From Nitrospinaceae bacterium (GTDB lineage: Bacteria; Nitrospinota; Nitrospinia; Nitrospinales; VA-1): a stretch of 64,000 nucleotides of DNA. The stretch spans positions 1 to 64,000 of the forward strand of contig JAJDAZ010000068.1 of assembly GCA_029261595.1 (NCBI GenBank), written 5' to 3'. The notes under the pieces are model-generated. The model had not been told where the DNA came from, did not search any database, and saw only the letters and a program-made list of their open reading frames with translations. Below, piece after piece: positions 1 through 10,379 of this stretch (position 1 is its first letter; each line of letters begins with the position of its first letter). Both the position numbers and the translations under genes were made by a program.

Positions 1-40
1 TTCCAGTAAATATATTTTATCCAAACGAAAAAGAAAATAA
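1..40 (+). CDS. rplB: Ribosomal protein L2, C-terminal end only (partial)
   Basis: The first bases read in frame from position 2 as SSKYILSKRKRK followed by TAA at 38-40. This matches the basic C-terminal tail of L2 (family endings such as SSKYIVxRRK), and rplB is the gene normally found directly before rpsS. Only twelve codons are inside the window, so the call rests on the tail motif and on synteny. L2 sits at the peptidyl transferase region of the 50S subunit. Confidence 0.75.
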   Translation, partial: SSKYILSKRKRK

Positions 41-67
41 AGAGCCGTTAGGCTGGATCAGGAAACT

Positions 68-349
68 ATGGCGCGATCGTTAAAAAAAGGACCTTTTATT
101 GACCTTCACTTGCAGAAAAAAGTGGATGAGATGAATCGGCAAAATGACCGGAAGATTATAAAGACCTGGTCTCGCCGTTCCACCGTGACCCCGGATTTTG
201 TCGGGCACACGCTGGCGATTCACAATGGTAAGAAGTTCATCCCCATTTTTATCAGCGAAAATATGGTTGGGCATAAGCTTGGAGAATTCTCTCCCACGCG
301 AACTTTTCGGTCGCATGGCGGGAAAACCAAAAAAGCCGTAACCAAATAA
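68..349 (+). CDS. rpsS: 30S ribosomal protein S19
   Basis: The product has 93 residues, the normal length. It shows the S19 signature in order: [14 protein letters not shown] near the start, [15 protein letters not shown] in the middle and [14 protein letters not shown] near the end. S19 binds 16S rRNA in the head of the 30S subunit with S13. The start ATG at 68 is preceded by AGGAAA. It lies 27 bases after the L2 stop and 23 bases before rplV, so it is part of one transcription unit. Confidence 0.98.
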   Translation: MARSLKKGPFIDLHLQKKVDEMNRQNDRKIIKTWSRRSTVTPDFVGHTLAIHNGKKFIPIFISENMVGHKLGEFSPTRTFRSHGGKTKKAVTK

Positions 350-372
350 GTAAAACAGGAAACTATAGCATC

Positions 373-723
373 ATGGAAGTTAGAGCTATTCTCAGACATA
401 CAAGAACGACACCGCAAAAGGCACGCCTGGTTGCGAACCTGATTCGCGGGAAAAATGTTAACGATGCGATCAATATTCTGACTTTTCTGCAAAAACGTGC
501 CGCAAACGAATTTCAGAAACTTCTTAAATCGGCAATTGCTAATGCCGAGGAAAATCACAAGGTTTTAGACGTTGATGATCTGGTGATTAAGCGGGTCAAT
601 GTTGACGAAGGCGTTACCTGGAAGCGTAATATGCCTCGGGCTCGAGGGATGGCGACCGTGATAAGAAAAAGAACAAGTCATATCACTTTGATTTTAGACG
701 AAAACTTGGTTTCGGAGAAATAA
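373..723 (+). CDS. rplV: 50S ribosomal protein L22
   Basis: This is a 116-residue protein with the L22 features [19 protein letters not shown] at residues 9-27 and the C-terminal hairpin region [17 protein letters not shown], which in the family reaches into the peptide exit tunnel and carries macrolide-resistance sites. The start ATG at 373 follows an AGGAAA motif. The stop overlaps no gene, and rpsC begins one base later. Length and motifs are ordinary. Confidence 0.98.
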   Translation: MEVRAILRHTRTTPQKARLVANLIRGKNVNDAINILTFLQKRAANEFQKLLKSAIANAEENHKVLDVDDLVIKRVNVDEGVTWKRNMPRARGMATVIRKRTSHITLILDENLVSEK

Positions 724-724
724 C

Positions 725-1411
725 GTGGGTCAAAAAGTTCATCCCTATGGGTTTAGGCTGGGTTACAACAAAACGTGGATTTCCAGTTGGTACGCCCGAA
801 AAGACTATCCAGATTTACTTATCAATGATATCAAGCTCAGAGATTATATCACCACGTCCCTGTCGCATGCGGGAATATCCAAGGTGGAAATCGAACGCTC
901 GGCCAACCGGGTGCGGATCAACATTCATACCGCTCGGCCTGGGATCATCATTGGTAAAAAAGGTTTGGAGGTTGACAAGCTGAAGGAAGAGTTGCAGAAG
1001 GTGATGGATGGCAAACAAGTCAGTCTCAATATTAAAGAAGTTCGCCGGGCCGAGCTTGATGCAACCCTGGTCGCTCAGAATATCGCATTGCAACTAGAAA
1101 AAAGAATATCTTTTCGGCGGGCGATGAAAAAAAGTGTGGTGTCCGCGCTCAGGTTCGGCGCGAAGGGGATCAAGATTCGGGTATCCGGCCGGTTGGGCGG
1201 CGCTGAGATCGCCAGAAGCGAGTGGTACCGCCAGGGTCGGGTTCCGTTGCATACCCTGCGAGCGGATATTGATTACGGGACAGCCCGGTCCGCGACCACT
1301 TTTGGGGTGATTGGTGTGAAGGTGTGGGTTTATCGCGGAGATGTTGTTCCTGAAAAGGGCGCGACAGGACCTGTGAATTTTAAAAGTGCGTCGGAAAGCG
1401 GAAAAAAATAA
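725..1411 (+). CDS. rpsC: 30S ribosomal protein S3
   Basis: The 228-residue product begins [13 protein letters not shown], the typical S3 start, and must use GTG at 725. The KH RNA-binding domain shows the loop GIIIGKKG at about residues 73-80. The C-terminal half contains [20 protein letters not shown], the standard S3 signature. S3 lines the mRNA entry tunnel with S4 and S5. It starts one base after the rplV stop, which suggests translational coupling. Confidence 0.98.
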   Translation: MGQKVHPYGFRLGYNKTWISSWYARKDYPDLLINDIKLRDYITTSLSHAGISKVEIERSANRVRINIHTARPGIIIGKKGLEVDKLKEELQKVMDGKQVSLNIKEVRRAELDATLVAQNIALQLEKRISFRRAMKKSVVSALRFGAKGIKIRVSGRLGGAEIARSEWYRQGRVPLHTLRADIDYGTARSATTFGVIGVKVWVYRGDVVPEKGATGPVNFKSASESGKK

Positions 1412-1495
1412 TTCAGAATTTTCCCAGGTAGCTTTAGTTGGAGAGTTCTTTAGTTAATCGCATAAATTTTTACACTCATTTGGAGGGCTGGCATC

Positions 1496-1900
1496 ATGTT
1501 GATGCCCAAGAAGGTTAAATACAGGAAGCGTCATAAAGGCCGAATGCGTGGGACCGCTTATCGAGGGGGCACGCTGAGCTTTGGTTCATTCGGTCTTCAG
1601 GCCTCTGAGTGCGGCAGGATCACCAACCGGCAAATCGAAGCGGCCAGGATTGCGATGACTCGTTATGTCAAACGCGGAGGAAAGATCTGGTTGAGGATTT
1701 TCCCTGACAAGCCGGTTTCCAAAAAGCCCGCCGAAACTCGTATGGGTAAGGGTAAAGGCAACCCGGAATATTGGGTGGCTGTGGTCAAACCCGGCCGAGT
1801 TTTGTACGAGATGGAGGGCGTTCCAGAGCCAGTGGCTAAAGAGGCCTTTCGGTTGGCGGCTCACAAGTTGCCTGTTTCGACGCGGTTTCTTACAAAGTAA
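1496..1900 (+). CDS. rplP: 50S ribosomal protein L16
   Basis: The product is 134 residues and begins [16 protein letters not shown], close to the usual MLxPKRxKYRK. GGAGG about ten bases upstream favours ATG 1496 over the in-frame ATG at 1502. The family signatures [21 protein letters not shown] and [17 protein letters not shown] are present. L16 helps position tRNA in the A site of the large subunit. The gap of 84 bases after rpsC is the longest so far in this run. Confidence 0.97.
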   Translation: MLMPKKVKYRKRHKGRMRGTAYRGGTLSFGSFGLQASECGRITNRQIEAARIAMTRYVKRGGKIWLRIFPDKPVSKKPAETRMGKGKGNPEYWVAVVKPGRVLYEMEGVPEPVAKEAFRLAAHKLPVSTRFLTK

Positions 1901-1934
1901 TTAAAGTTAATTCAGAAGGTTTGTCGGATATATT

Positions 1935-2153
1935 ATGAAAGCATCGGAAATCAGGGATCTCTCTGAAAAAGAGAGACAAGAAAAAGTAGATGATTTGGTG
2001 CAGGAGTCTTTCAACCTGAAGTTTCAATTGGCGACTGGGAAGATTGAAAATCCGGGTCGATTGAGGCTGATGCGCCGTGACATTGCGAGGATAAAAACTA
2101 TCCAGAAGGAATTGGCGGTTAAAGGCGGGAGTGAGGAAGAGCCAAAGGCCTGA
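1935..2153 (+). CDS. rpmC: 50S ribosomal protein L29
   Basis: A 72-residue protein with the L29 pattern: MKASEIRDLSEKE at the start, then ESFNLKFQLATGKIENPGRLRLMRRDIARIKT. L29 sits at the tunnel exit beside L23, where trigger factor and SRP bind. Its place between rplP and rpsQ is canonical. A purine-rich AGAAGG lies further upstream than usual, so the start context is weak, but residue 1 fits the family. Confidence 0.96.
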   Translation: MKASEIRDLSEKERQEKVDDLVQESFNLKFQLATGKIENPGRLRLMRRDIARIKTIQKELAVKGGSEEEPKA

Positions 2154-2259
2154 TGACGGTTGTGTGTTCAAGCAAAGTTTTAAGGTGGCACTAATTTTAA
2201 TATTGAACTGTGGTTAGCCACGGCGAATAAAGCCCACTTTTGGGACCTAAGGAGAAGTT

Positions 2260-2541
2260 TTGAAAAGCGCGCTCAATAAGAAAACACTGACGGGAACGGT
2301 TGTCAGTAATAAAATGGATAAAACAGTGGTGATAAAAGTAGTTCGCCAGTTTTCCCATCCAACGCTTAAAAAGGTTGTTAAGACAACCAAAAGATACAAG
2401 GCTCATGATGAAAATAATGAGTGTCAACCCGGCGACCTTGTAAGCGTATGTGAAACACGACCATTGAGCAAAGAAAAGCGCTGGCGTCTCATTGAAATCC
2501 TAAAAAGTGCGACAGGCGCAGAACAAGGACAGGCGAAATGA
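2260..2541 (+). CDS. rpsQ: 30S ribosomal protein S17
   Basis: The 93-residue protein carries [20 protein letters not shown] and the later [23 protein letters not shown], both diagnostic of S17. The start is TTG at 2260, supported by AAGGAG at 2249-2254. S17 is a primary 16S rRNA binder. The TGA stop overlaps the ATG of rplN (ATGA at 2538-2541), so the two genes are probably translationally coupled. Confidence 0.97.
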   Translation: MKSALNKKTLTGTVVSNKMDKTVVIKVVRQFSHPTLKKVVKTTKRYKAHDENNECQPGDLVSVCETRPLSKEKRWRLIEILKSATGAEQGQAK

Positions 2542-2906
2542 TACAGCTGAGAACCGTATTAGAAGTGGCGGATAACTCGGGTGCCAAGGTTGTCCAGTGC
2601 ATCAAGGTGCTTGGAGGGTCCCGCAGGCGTTACGCCAGGGTAGGGGATATTATTGTGGTCGCTCTTAGAGAAGTTGAGCCGCATGGCGCGTTGAAAAAGG
2701 GGGAGGTTAAAAAAGCGGTTGTGGTTCGTACGCGGAAAGAAATACGTCGGTCGGAGGGTAGTTATATTAAGTTCGACAGTAATGCCGCAGTGCTGATCAA
2801 TGACTCAAAGGAACCCCTGGGAACTCGTATTTTCGGCCCGGTGGCACGTGAATTACGCGCCAAGCGTTACATGAAAATTCTTTCGTTAGCTCCGGAGGTA
2901 TTATGA
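2538..2906 (+). CDS. rplN: 50S ribosomal protein L14
   Basis: At 122 residues this is the exact usual length of L14. It begins [19 protein letters not shown] and ends [19 protein letters not shown], both family hallmarks. L14 forms an intersubunit bridge with 16S helix 44. It overlaps rpsQ upstream and rplX downstream by four bases (ATGA), which points to coupled translation. Confidence 0.98.
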   Translation: MIQLRTVLEVADNSGAKVVQCIKVLGGSRRRYARVGDIIVVALREVEPHGALKKGEVKKAVVVRTRKEIRRSEGSYIKFDSNAAVLINDSKEPLGTRIFGPVARELRAKRYMKILSLAPEVL

Positions 2907-3244
2907 TACGGGCGGCTACTGTGAAAACAAAAATCAAAAAGGACGATATTGTCCAGGTCATTTCGGGTCGTGAAAAGGGGAAGAAGGGTAAAGTACTTTC
3001 CTTGCTTCCTCAGGAGAATCGCATACTCGTTGAAAAACTGAATATGTATAAACGCCATATGAAGGGCGACGGAAAATCTCAGCAGGCCGGAATTGTTGAG
3101 CGCGAAGGTAAAATGAATATTTCAAATGTGGCCTTGTATTGTGATAAATGCGGCAAAGGTGTTCGCGTCAAGCGGAAAAAATTGGAAGACGGGAAACGCG
3201 TTCGTGTTTGCGTCAAGTGTGATGAAGTGATGGATAAGGTTTGA
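2903..3244 (+). CDS. rplX: 50S ribosomal protein L24 with C-terminal CxxC pairs
   Basis: The 113-residue product contains the KOW motif [19 protein letters not shown] at residues 11-29, typical of L24, which initiates 50S assembly. The C-terminal part carries two cysteine pairs, CDKC and CVKC, that could form a zinc knuckle. Such pairs occur in a subset of bacterial L24 proteins. A GGAGG lies just before ATG 2903, inside the end of rplN. Confidence 0.97.
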   Translation: MIRAATVKTKIKKDDIVQVISGREKGKKGKVLSLLPQENRILVEKLNMYKRHMKGDGKSQQAGIVEREGKMNISNVALYCDKCGKGVRVKRKKLEDGKRVRVCVKCDEVMDKV

Positions 3245-3245
3245 T

Positions 3246-3785
3246 ATGTCAAATTTGCAGACTCAGTATAAAGAAAAAATTCAAGCGCAAGTTCAAAAAG
3301 ACCTTGGGCTGAGTAATGTGATGCAGGTACCCCGTCTCGTTAAGGTTGTGATTAACATGGGGCTCGGAGAGGCTTTACAGAACGCCAAATTGATTGAGGC
3401 GGGCGTTGAGCAGCTGAAACTAATCACCGGGCAAAAGCCCGTCGTGACCCGGGCGAAAAAAGCCATCTCAAATTTTAAATTGCGAGAGGGAGTTCCCATC
3501 GGAGTTTGTGTTACCATGCGCGGCCACCGAATGTACGAATTTTTTGATCGATTCGTGTCGTTCGCTTTGCCCAGGGTACGTGATTTTAAAGGGCTTCCTC
3601 CAAAGGCGTTTGATGGACGGGGAAATTACACGGTAGGAGTTAAGGAGCAATTGATTTTTCCGGAAATCAATTATGATCAGATCGATCATATTAAGGGTAT
3701 GAACGTCACCATTTGTACTTCAGCCAGGACGGATGAGGAGGGGCGGTGCTTGCTCAAACATTTAGGGCTCCCTTTAAGAAAGTAA
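3246..3785 (+). CDS. rplE: 50S ribosomal protein L5
   Basis: This 179-residue protein shows the L5 signature [16 protein letters not shown] and the later [16 protein letters not shown]5 binds 5S rRNA and contacts the P-site tRNA from the central protuberance. It starts one base after the rplX stop. Length is standard and the start ATG at 3246 agrees with family alignments. Confidence 0.98.
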   Translation: MSNLQTQYKEKIQAQVQKDLGLSNVMQVPRLVKVVINMGLGEALQNAKLIEAGVEQLKLITGQKPVVTRAKKAISNFKLREGVPIGVCVTMRGHRMYEFFDRFVSFALPRVRDFKGLPPKAFDGRGNYTVGVKEQLIFPEINYDQIDHIKGMNVTICTSARTDEEGRCLLKHLGLPLRK

Positions 3786-3825
3786 CAGTCATTCTTTTGT
3801 AATACATTAACTATTGGCAGGTTTT

Positions 3826-4011
3826 ATGGCAAAGAAATCATTGATCGCAAAGTCGAAAAGAGAACCTAAGTTCGCTGTTAGAAATTACAGTCGGTGTCGA
3901 GTTTGCGGTCGGCCGCGTGGTTTCCTGCGTAAGTTTGGTATGTGCCGCATTTGTTTCCGGGAACGGGCGCTTAGGGGCGAGATCCCCGGAGTGACCAAAG
4001 CCAGCTGGTAG
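3826..4011 (+). CDS. rpsN: 30S ribosomal protein S14, zinc-binding short form
   Basis: From ATG 3826 the product is 61 residues, [11 protein letters not shown] onward, the length of the short zinc-type S14. Four cysteines at 24, 27, 40 and 43 form the CxxC...CxxC zinc site. A longer in-frame reading from a TTG at 3814 adds four residues with no family support. S14 completes the 30S head near S3 and S10. Confidence 0.97.
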   Translation: MAKKSLIAKSKREPKFAVRNYSRCRVCGRPRGFLRKFGMCRICFRERALRGEIPGVTKASW

Positions 4012-4051
4012 AAATGAATCCTTTTTATTTATTGTGGAGATCCCTTAGAAC

Positions 4052-4447
4052 ATGTCTATGACAGACCCCATTGCCGACCTTTTCACGCGAATCCGAAATG
4101 GTCTGATGGTCAGGCACAGTAAAATTGATATTCCAAGTTCCCGTATGAAAATTCGGATCGCTCAGATTCTGAAAGATGAAGGCTATATTCAGAATTTTAG
4201 AAATTTCGAGGACAGCAAGCAGGGAATTTTGCGTGTTTATCTAAAGTATCATGAAGATAATCCCGTGATCACCGGAATAAAACGAATCAGTAAACCCGGC
4301 CGTAGGTCCTATGTCGGGCGCGAGAAAATACCCAACGTTCTGAATGGTTTGGGAACCGCAATCATTTCCACCTCTTCCGGCGTAGTCACCGATCGAGAAT
4401 GCAAAGAAAAAGGCATTGGCGGTGAAGTGCTGGGTTTCGTATGGTAA
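4052..4447 (+). CDS. rpsH: 30S ribosomal protein S8
   Basis: The 131-residue protein begins [17 protein letters not shown] and ends with [20 protein letters not shown], the typical S8 signature. S8 binds the central domain of 16S rRNA and in enterobacteria also represses the spc operon; whether it does so here is not visible. The second ATG at 4058 is an alternative start two codons in. TGGAGA upstream supports the region. Confidence 0.98.
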   Translation: MSMTDPIADLFTRIRNGLMVRHSKIDIPSSRMKIRIAQILKDEGYIQNFRNFEDSKQGILRVYLKYHEDNPVITGIKRISKPGRRSYVGREKIPNVLNGLGTAIISTSSGVVTDRECKEKGIGGEVLGFVW

Positions 4448-4457
4448 ATAAATAATT

Positions 4458-5009
4458 ATGTCGCGAATTGGAAAACAACCTATAAAAATACCTTCAGGAG
4501 TAGATTGTAAGTCCGAAGGGGGATCGTTTCGGGTCAAAGGACCGAAAGGGCAACTTGAGCGGAATTTGCACTCTAATATGAAGATAGAAGTTGCGGATGG
4601 AGAAATTCGTGTGATTCGTCCTACGGATGGTCGGATGGACCGTTCGCTGCACGGCCTCACCCGAACTTTGATCAGCAACATGGTCACAGGAGTCACCTCA
4701 GGATTCTCTAAGCAACTCAATATTGTCGGCGTGGGTTACCGTGTGGAGCTCAAGGGTAAAAACTTGACGCTCAACCTGGGATTTTCACATCCTATTGAAT
4801 ATAAAGCTATCGATGGAATCGAGTTCGAGGTGGACTCAAAAAAGAACACCATTATCGTTAAGGGAATCAATAAAGAAAACGTTGGTCAGGCGGCGGCGGA
4901 AATCCGCAGTTTAAGGCCGCCTGAGCCGTATAAGGGCAAAGGGGTCATGTATTCAACAGAAAGAATTATTAGAAAAGCTGGTAAAGCGGCGGTCGGGTCG
5001 AAGGGTTAA
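4458..5009 (+). CDS. rplF: 50S ribosomal protein L6
   Basis: At 183 residues the product starts MSRIGKQPIKIPSGV and has the two L6 repeats, with RPPEPYKGKGVMYSTERI near the C terminus as the second-domain signature. L6 lies near the sarcin-ricin loop at the factor-binding site. It begins ten bases after rpsH and precedes rplR by five bases, in the standard spc order. Confidence 0.98.
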   Translation: MSRIGKQPIKIPSGVDCKSEGGSFRVKGPKGQLERNLHSNMKIEVADGEIRVIRPTDGRMDRSLHGLTRTLISNMVTGVTSGFSKQLNIVGVGYRVELKGKNLTLNLGFSHPIEYKAIDGIEFEVDSKKNTIIVKGINKENVGQAAAEIRSLRPPEPYKGKGVMYSTERIIRKAGKAAVGSKG

Positions 5010-5014
5010 ATAAT

Positions 5015-5380
5015 ATGAAAACAGCTGAAAGACAACGCTTAAGATTAAATCGAAAACGCCGGGTCAAGCGCAAGGTTCAGGTGGGTCAAGAAAGACTCCG
5101 GTTATCCGTTTTCAGAAGCGCCAAGCACATTTACGCTCAAATTGTTGATGACCGGGCCGGGAAAACCCTGGTGGCGGCATCGAGCGTGTCTCCGGCCTTC
5201 AAAGAAAAATTGCAAAATGGCGGCAATGTCCAGGCGGCGGCGATGGTGGGCAGTCTGCTTGGAGAGAAGGCCGCCAGTCAAGGAATCAAGGAAGTTTATT
5301 GCGATCGGAACGGGTTTCATTATACGGGGCGAGTGAAAGCTCTTGCCGATGCGGTTCGCGAAAAAGGCATCAAATTTTAA
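5015..5380 (+). CDS. rplR: 50S ribosomal protein L18
   Basis: A 121-residue protein with a basic N terminus (RLRLNRKRRVKRKV) and the L18 core RLSVFRSAKHIYAQIVDD, followed by VYCDRNGFHYTGRVKALAD. L18 brings 5S rRNA into the 50S subunit together with L5. The length is normal and the gene is tightly packed behind rplF. Confidence 0.97.
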   Translation: MKTAERQRLRLNRKRRVKRKVQVGQERLRLSVFRSAKHIYAQIVDDRAGKTLVAASSVSPAFKEKLQNGGNVQAAAMVGSLLGEKAASQGIKEVYCDRNGFHYTGRVKALADAVREKGIKF

Positions 5381-5449
5381 ATCCACCCGGCGTCGTCCGG
5401 AACGGTTCGTCTGGCAAATAAACTTACAGACGGAATATTGGAGGTTGCA

Positions 5450-5953
5450 TTGGCACAACAACAGGATAAAAGACAGGATTACGTTGACAAGGTAGTCAAA
5501 ATCAACCGCGTCGCGAAAGTCGTTAAGGGTGGTCGTCGCTTCAGTTTCAGTGCGCTGGTGGTGGTTGGAAACCGTGAGGGTGAAGTCGGTTGGGGGTTGG
5601 GTAAGGCCAACGAAGTTCCTGAGGCTATTCGCAAGGGTGTTGAAAAAGCTAAAAAAAGTCTGGTCCGCATCAGCCTTGATGGATCTACAATTCCTCACGA
5701 AATCGTCGGCGCCTACGGAGCTGGCCGGGTTTTGTTAAAACCCGCGTCCCGTGGAACCGGGATGATCGCGGGAGGAGCGGTCCGAGCAGTATTGGAGGCT
5801 GTGGGTGTCCGGGATGTTTTGACCAAATGTATTCGAACCAACAATCCTCACAATGTCGTGAAAGCCACGATTCAGGGGTTGGAGCGGCTCCGCGATGCCA
5901 AGGATTTTGCGGCAATGCGCGGCACAGCCGTGGCGGCAAAATCGGCTAAGTAA
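5450..5953 (+). CDS. rpsE: 30S ribosomal protein S5
   Basis: The start is placed at TTG 5450, five bases after GGAGG at 5440-5444; an upstream in-frame TTG at 5438 would lie on that Shine-Dalgarno sequence. This gives about 167 residues. The S5 signature [14 protein letters not shown] and the following [20 protein letters not shown] form the double-stranded RNA-binding fold, and [20 protein letters not shown] is in the second domain. S5 acts in decoding fidelity and mRNA unwinding. No rpmD follows, which is unusual for this gene order. Confidence 0.96.
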   Translation: MAQQQDKRQDYVDKVVKINRVAKVVKGGRRFSFSALVVVGNREGEVGWGLGKANEVPEAIRKGVEKAKKSLVRISLDGSTIPHEIVGAYGAGRVLLKPASRGTGMIAGGAVRAVLEAVGVRDVLTKCIRTNNPHNVVKATIQGLERLRDAKDFAAMRGTAVAAKSAK

Positions 5954-6003
5954 GGCCCAGGTTTAAACGATTGAATTACCGTAAGAATGATTGAAAAAAA
6001 CTC

Positions 6004-6467
6004 ATGATAAAGTTATCAAATTTAAAAAGAGCACCGGGAGTTCGTAAAAACGCAAAGAGAGTAGGCCGTGGTCGAGGCTCTGGAACCGGTAAAACTTGTG
6101 GGAAGGGGCAGAAGGGACAAAAGTCTCGGTCCGGCGGTAAGCCACATCCCTGGTTTGAAGGCGGGCAAATGCCCTTGTACCGACGTGTGCCCAAAAGAGG
6201 GTTCACGAATATATTCCGAAAGGAGTATGAAATCGTTGGCCTTGATAAACTGGAAGCCATTTCGGGGGACCTGCCGATCACTCCTGAATTAATGAAGGAG
6301 CATGGCTTGGTCAAAAAACCGGGAGCTGTGAAAATACTGGGGAATGGCGATTTGGCCCGTGCTGTCACTGTGCATGCGCATAAATTCAGTAAATCGGCCT
6401 TGGAAAAAATTGAAAAATCCGGTGGTAAAGCGGTGACTGTGCCTGGTGGAAAGGCTGTGACCGTTTA

Positions 6468-6468
<1 letters not shown>
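6004..6468 (+). CDS. rplO: 50S ribosomal protein L15
   Basis: The 154-residue product has the glycine-rich N-terminal stretch GRGRGSGTGKTCGKGQKGQK typical of L15 and the later KILGNGDLARAVTVHAHKFS. L15 is a late assembly protein of the 50S subunit. A short near-repeat (KAVTVPGGKAVTV) closes the protein. Its TAA overlaps the ATG of secY by one base. Confidence 0.96.
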
Positions 6469-7784
<1,316 letters not shown>

Positions 7785-7787
7785 TCC

Positions 7788-8429
7788 ATGAGGTTGATCT
7801 TATTGGGTCCCCCAGGTGCGGGCAAGGGAACGCAAGCCAAGATGCTGGCAGAGAAATTCAGCATTCCTCAGATTTCGACGGGTGATATTTTGAGGAAGGC
7901 GGTGAACCTTGACTCTGAACTGGGCAGACAAGCTAAAGCCTATATGGGCGATGGTCAGTTGGTTCCGGATGAAATAGCCATCGAACTCATCAGGGAGAAG
8001 ATAAAAGAAGAGGATTGCGCTCAGGGATTTATTCTTGACGGGTTTCCGAGGACCATCGTGCAAGCGGAAAAGCTCGGTGAAACCTTGAAGGAAATGAAGC
8101 TTGAGATTGACGCGGTGATCGACTTTGAAGTGGACCCACATGAGTTGATTGTTCGGTTGACTGGTAGGAGGTCTTGCTCTAACTGTGGAGCGATGTTTCA
8201 CGATGAGACCAGGCCGCCGGCGACAGCCGGAGTTTGCGACCACTGCGGGCACGAACTTTACCAGCGCCCGGATGATAATAAAGAAACCATCCTCAAGCGT
8301 CTTGAGGTGTATGATAGTGAAACAATGCCACTCAAAGAATTTTATAGAAAACGAGGGAACTTGAAAACATTGGAAGGCCGAGGTACAGTTGATGAGATTT
8401 TCTCCCAAGTTTGCGCCTTGGTGTCCTGA
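7788..8429 (+). CDS. adk: Adenylate kinase, zinc-LID type
   Basis: The 213-residue enzyme interconverts ATP plus AMP and two ADP. The P-loop is [12 protein letters not shown] at residues 7-18, the AMP-binding part is [10 protein letters not shown], and [15 protein letters not shown] is the family signature. The LID domain is the long form and carries two cysteine pairs (CSNC and CDHC) that bind zinc in related enzymes. It follows secY by three bases. The map gene that often comes next is missing. Confidence 0.98.
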   Translation: MRLILLGPPGAGKGTQAKMLAEKFSIPQISTGDILRKAVNLDSELGRQAKAYMGDGQLVPDEIAIELIREKIKEEDCAQGFILDGFPRTIVQAEKLGETLKEMKLEIDAVIDFEVDPHELIVRLTGRRSCSNCGAMFHDETRPPATAGVCDHCGHELYQRPDDNKETILKRLEVYDSETMPLKEFYRKRGNLKTLEGRGTVDEIFSQVCALVS

Positions 8430-8431
8430 TC

Positions 8432-8650
8432 ATGTCTAAAGAAGAATCTATTGAAGTCGAGGGTACTGTATTAGAGCCGCTACCCAATGCCATGTTTCGG
8501 GTGGAGCTGGATAACGGTCATAAAATTCTAGCCCATATTTCAGGGAAAATGAGGATGCATTTTATTCGTATTCTCTCGGGGGATAAGGTCAAAGTTCAGC
8601 TTTCGCCCTATGACCTCACCCGGGGCCGAATCACTTATCGATATAAATAA
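8432..8650 (+). CDS. infA: Translation initiation factor IF-1
   Basis: From ATG 8432 the product is 72 residues beginning [20 protein letters not shown], the IF-1 S1-type OB fold. [19 protein letters not shown] and [15 protein letters not shown] complete the signature. IF-1 blocks the A site during initiation. A longer in-frame reading from 8411 overlaps adk and adds residues foreign to the family, so it was not chosen. Confidence 0.98.
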   Translation: MSKEESIEVEGTVLEPLPNAMFRVELDNGHKILAHISGKMRMHFIRILSGDKVKVQLSPYDLTRGRITYRYK

Positions 8651-8680
8651 TATTCAAAACCAACTTACGCGGTAGGAATT

Positions 8681-8794
8681 ATGAAAGTCAGAGCCTCAGT
8701 AAAACCCATGTGCATTAAATGTAAAGTAATCCGAAGGCGGGGTGTTGTGCGTGTTTTGTGTGAAAACCCCAAGCACAAACAGCGTCAGGGATAA
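8681..8794 (+). CDS. rpmJ: 50S ribosomal protein L36, zinc form
   Basis: A 37-codon gene reads [20 protein letters not shown] and then [17 protein letters not shown], a perfect L36. The zinc ligands C11, C14, C27 and H32 are all present, so this is the C+ form. GGTAGGA lies just upstream of ATG 8681. It sits between infA and rpsM as in many bacteria. Confidence 0.97.
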   Translation: MKVRASVKPMCIKCKVIRRRGVVRVLCENPKHKQRQG

Positions 8795-8854
8795 AACTTT
8801 TAAAAGAGCGGGTAGGCTGGTCCATCCGCTCACGACAGGAATAAAGGAGAGATT

Positions 8855-9229
8855 GTGGCAAGAATTTCGGGAATCGATATTCCGAGGGATAAACGAGCGG
8901 TTATTGCTCTTACCTATATTTTCGGGATCGGAAAAACGTCATCCAAGGAAATTTTGGCGAAAGCCCAGGTATCAGAAGACATCCGGATGAAAGACATGAC
9001 GGAAGATGAAGTGTCCCGGATCCGTTCCATCATCTCTGAGGATTACGAAGTGGAAGGCGATAGACGCCGGGATGTGAGCATGAGTATCAAGCGGCTCATG
9101 GATATTGGAAGTTATCGGGGACTGCGCCATCGCAAGGGGTTGCCGGTCAGGGGGCAGAGGTCCCACACCAATGCCAGAACGCGCAAAGGTCCCAAGAAAA
9201 CAGTCGGAGCCAGGGCTTCCAAAAAATAA
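8855..9229 (+). CDS. rpsM: 30S ribosomal protein S13
   Basis: The 124-residue product begins [26 protein letters not shown] from a GTG at 8855, preceded by AAGGAGA at 8844-8850. The signature [20 protein letters not shown] near the C terminus is intact. S13 contacts P-site tRNA and forms bridges to the 50S subunit. It opens the alpha-operon part of the cluster. Confidence 0.98.
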   Translation: MARISGIDIPRDKRAVIALTYIFGIGKTSSKEILAKAQVSEDIRMKDMTEDEVSRIRSIISEDYEVEGDRRRDVSMSIKRLMDIGSYRGLRHRKGLPVRGQRSHTNARTRKGPKKTVGARASKK

Positions 9230-9246
9230 TCTAGAGGGAACCGGAA

Positions 9247-9639
9247 ATGGACAAAGGTAAAGCAAAAGGCGGTAAAAGAAAACAAAAGACGGTGCCGGAG
9301 ACGGGCATTGCCCATATTCAGGCTACGTTTAACAATACACTTGTGACCATCAGTGACACATCGGGGAACGTGGTTTCCTGGTCGAGTGCTGGGGCACAGG
9401 GTTTCAAGGGTTCGAGGAAAAGCACCCCGTTTGCGGCGCAGGTGGCGGCAGAGAAAGCCGCACAAAAAGCCAGGGATATGGGAATGAGAAAACTTGAGGT
9501 CCATGTGCGCGGGCCAGGACCAGGACGAGAGTCTGCTATTCGGTCACTGCAAGCCACGGGCATGGAAATTTTAGTGATTCGCGATAAAACCCCGATTCCG
9601 CACAACGGTTGCCGGCCCAGGAAACGCCGAAGGGTATAA
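9247..9639 (+). CDS. rpsK: 30S ribosomal protein S11
   Basis: At 130 residues this is a standard S11, with [20 protein letters not shown] near the N terminus and [20 protein letters not shown] then [12 protein letters not shown] at the end. S11 lies on the platform of the 30S subunit near the Shine-Dalgarno helix. ATG 9247 has AGGGAACC just before it. Confidence 0.98.
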   Translation: MDKGKAKGGKRKQKTVPETGIAHIQATFNNTLVTISDTSGNVVSWSSAGAQGFKGSRKSTPFAAQVAAEKAAQKARDMGMRKLEVHVRGPGPGRESAIRSLQATGMEILVIRDKTPIPHNGCRPRKRRRV

Positions 9640-9671
9640 CGTAAAACTACTTTTTATACGGGAGAAAAATT

Positions 9672-10298
9672 TTGGCAAGATATACGGATTCTGTTTGTCG
9701 TTTGTGCCGGAGAGAGGGCGTTAAGTTGTTCTTGAAGGCTACCCGTTGCGAGACGGCGAAGTGTGCCATTGAGAAGAGAGCGTACCTTCCCGGTCAACAT
9801 GGGCAAGGCCGAAAGAAATTCTCCGAATATGGCGTGCAGCTCAGAGAGAAGCAAAAGGTCAAAAGATTTTACGGTTTATTGGAAAAACAATTCAGGATTT
9901 ATTTTGCGGCGGCGGATAAGCAAAAAGGCGTTACGGGTGAAAACCTTCTGCAGAAACTTGAATCACGGCTTGACAATGTCGTCTATCGAATGGGCTTGGG
10001 AGAGTCCCGGAGTGCCGCTAGGCAATTGATCGGCCACAACCATTTTCTGGTGAATGGGAAACGCGTCAATATTCCCTCTTATATTGTAAAAAAGGGCGAT
10101 GTGATCTCTCCCAACCAACGGAAGGCTGATAAGGCACCCATTAAAAAAGCATTAGAGCGGGTGAAGGAAAAGACGCTGCCCCACTGGCTTTCGTTTGATC
10201 TGGAAAGTAAACAAGGGCTGGTCCAGTCCTTGCCTACACGCGAAGATGTCTCTCTTCCAATTGAAGAGCAGTTGATTGTAGAGCTTTATTCCCGATAA
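9672..10298 (+). CDS. rpsD: 30S ribosomal protein S4, cysteine (zinc) form
   Basis: The start is TTG at 9672, with GGGAGA about seven bases upstream. The 208-residue product has cysteines at about 9, 12, 26 and 31 (CRLC...CETAKC), the zinc-binding C+ type of S4. The S4 RNA-binding domain is seen at [21 protein letters not shown]4 nucleates 30S assembly and lines the mRNA entry. Confidence 0.97.
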   Translation: MARYTDSVCRLCRREGVKLFLKATRCETAKCAIEKRAYLPGQHGQGRKKFSEYGVQLREKQKVKRFYGLLEKQFRIYFAAADKQKGVTGENLLQKLESRLDNVVYRMGLGESRSAARQLIGHNHFLVNGKRVNIPSYIVKKGDVISPNQRKADKAPIKKALERVKEKTLPHWLSFDLESKQGLVQSLPTREDVSLPIEEQLIVELYSR

Positions 10299-10379
10299 TA
10301 AATTGCTCGTTCGTCATTAGTTTTGCGCGTTTTTAGTAAATAAATCGAATATATTATAAGAGAAAGCACCGGAGGCTAC

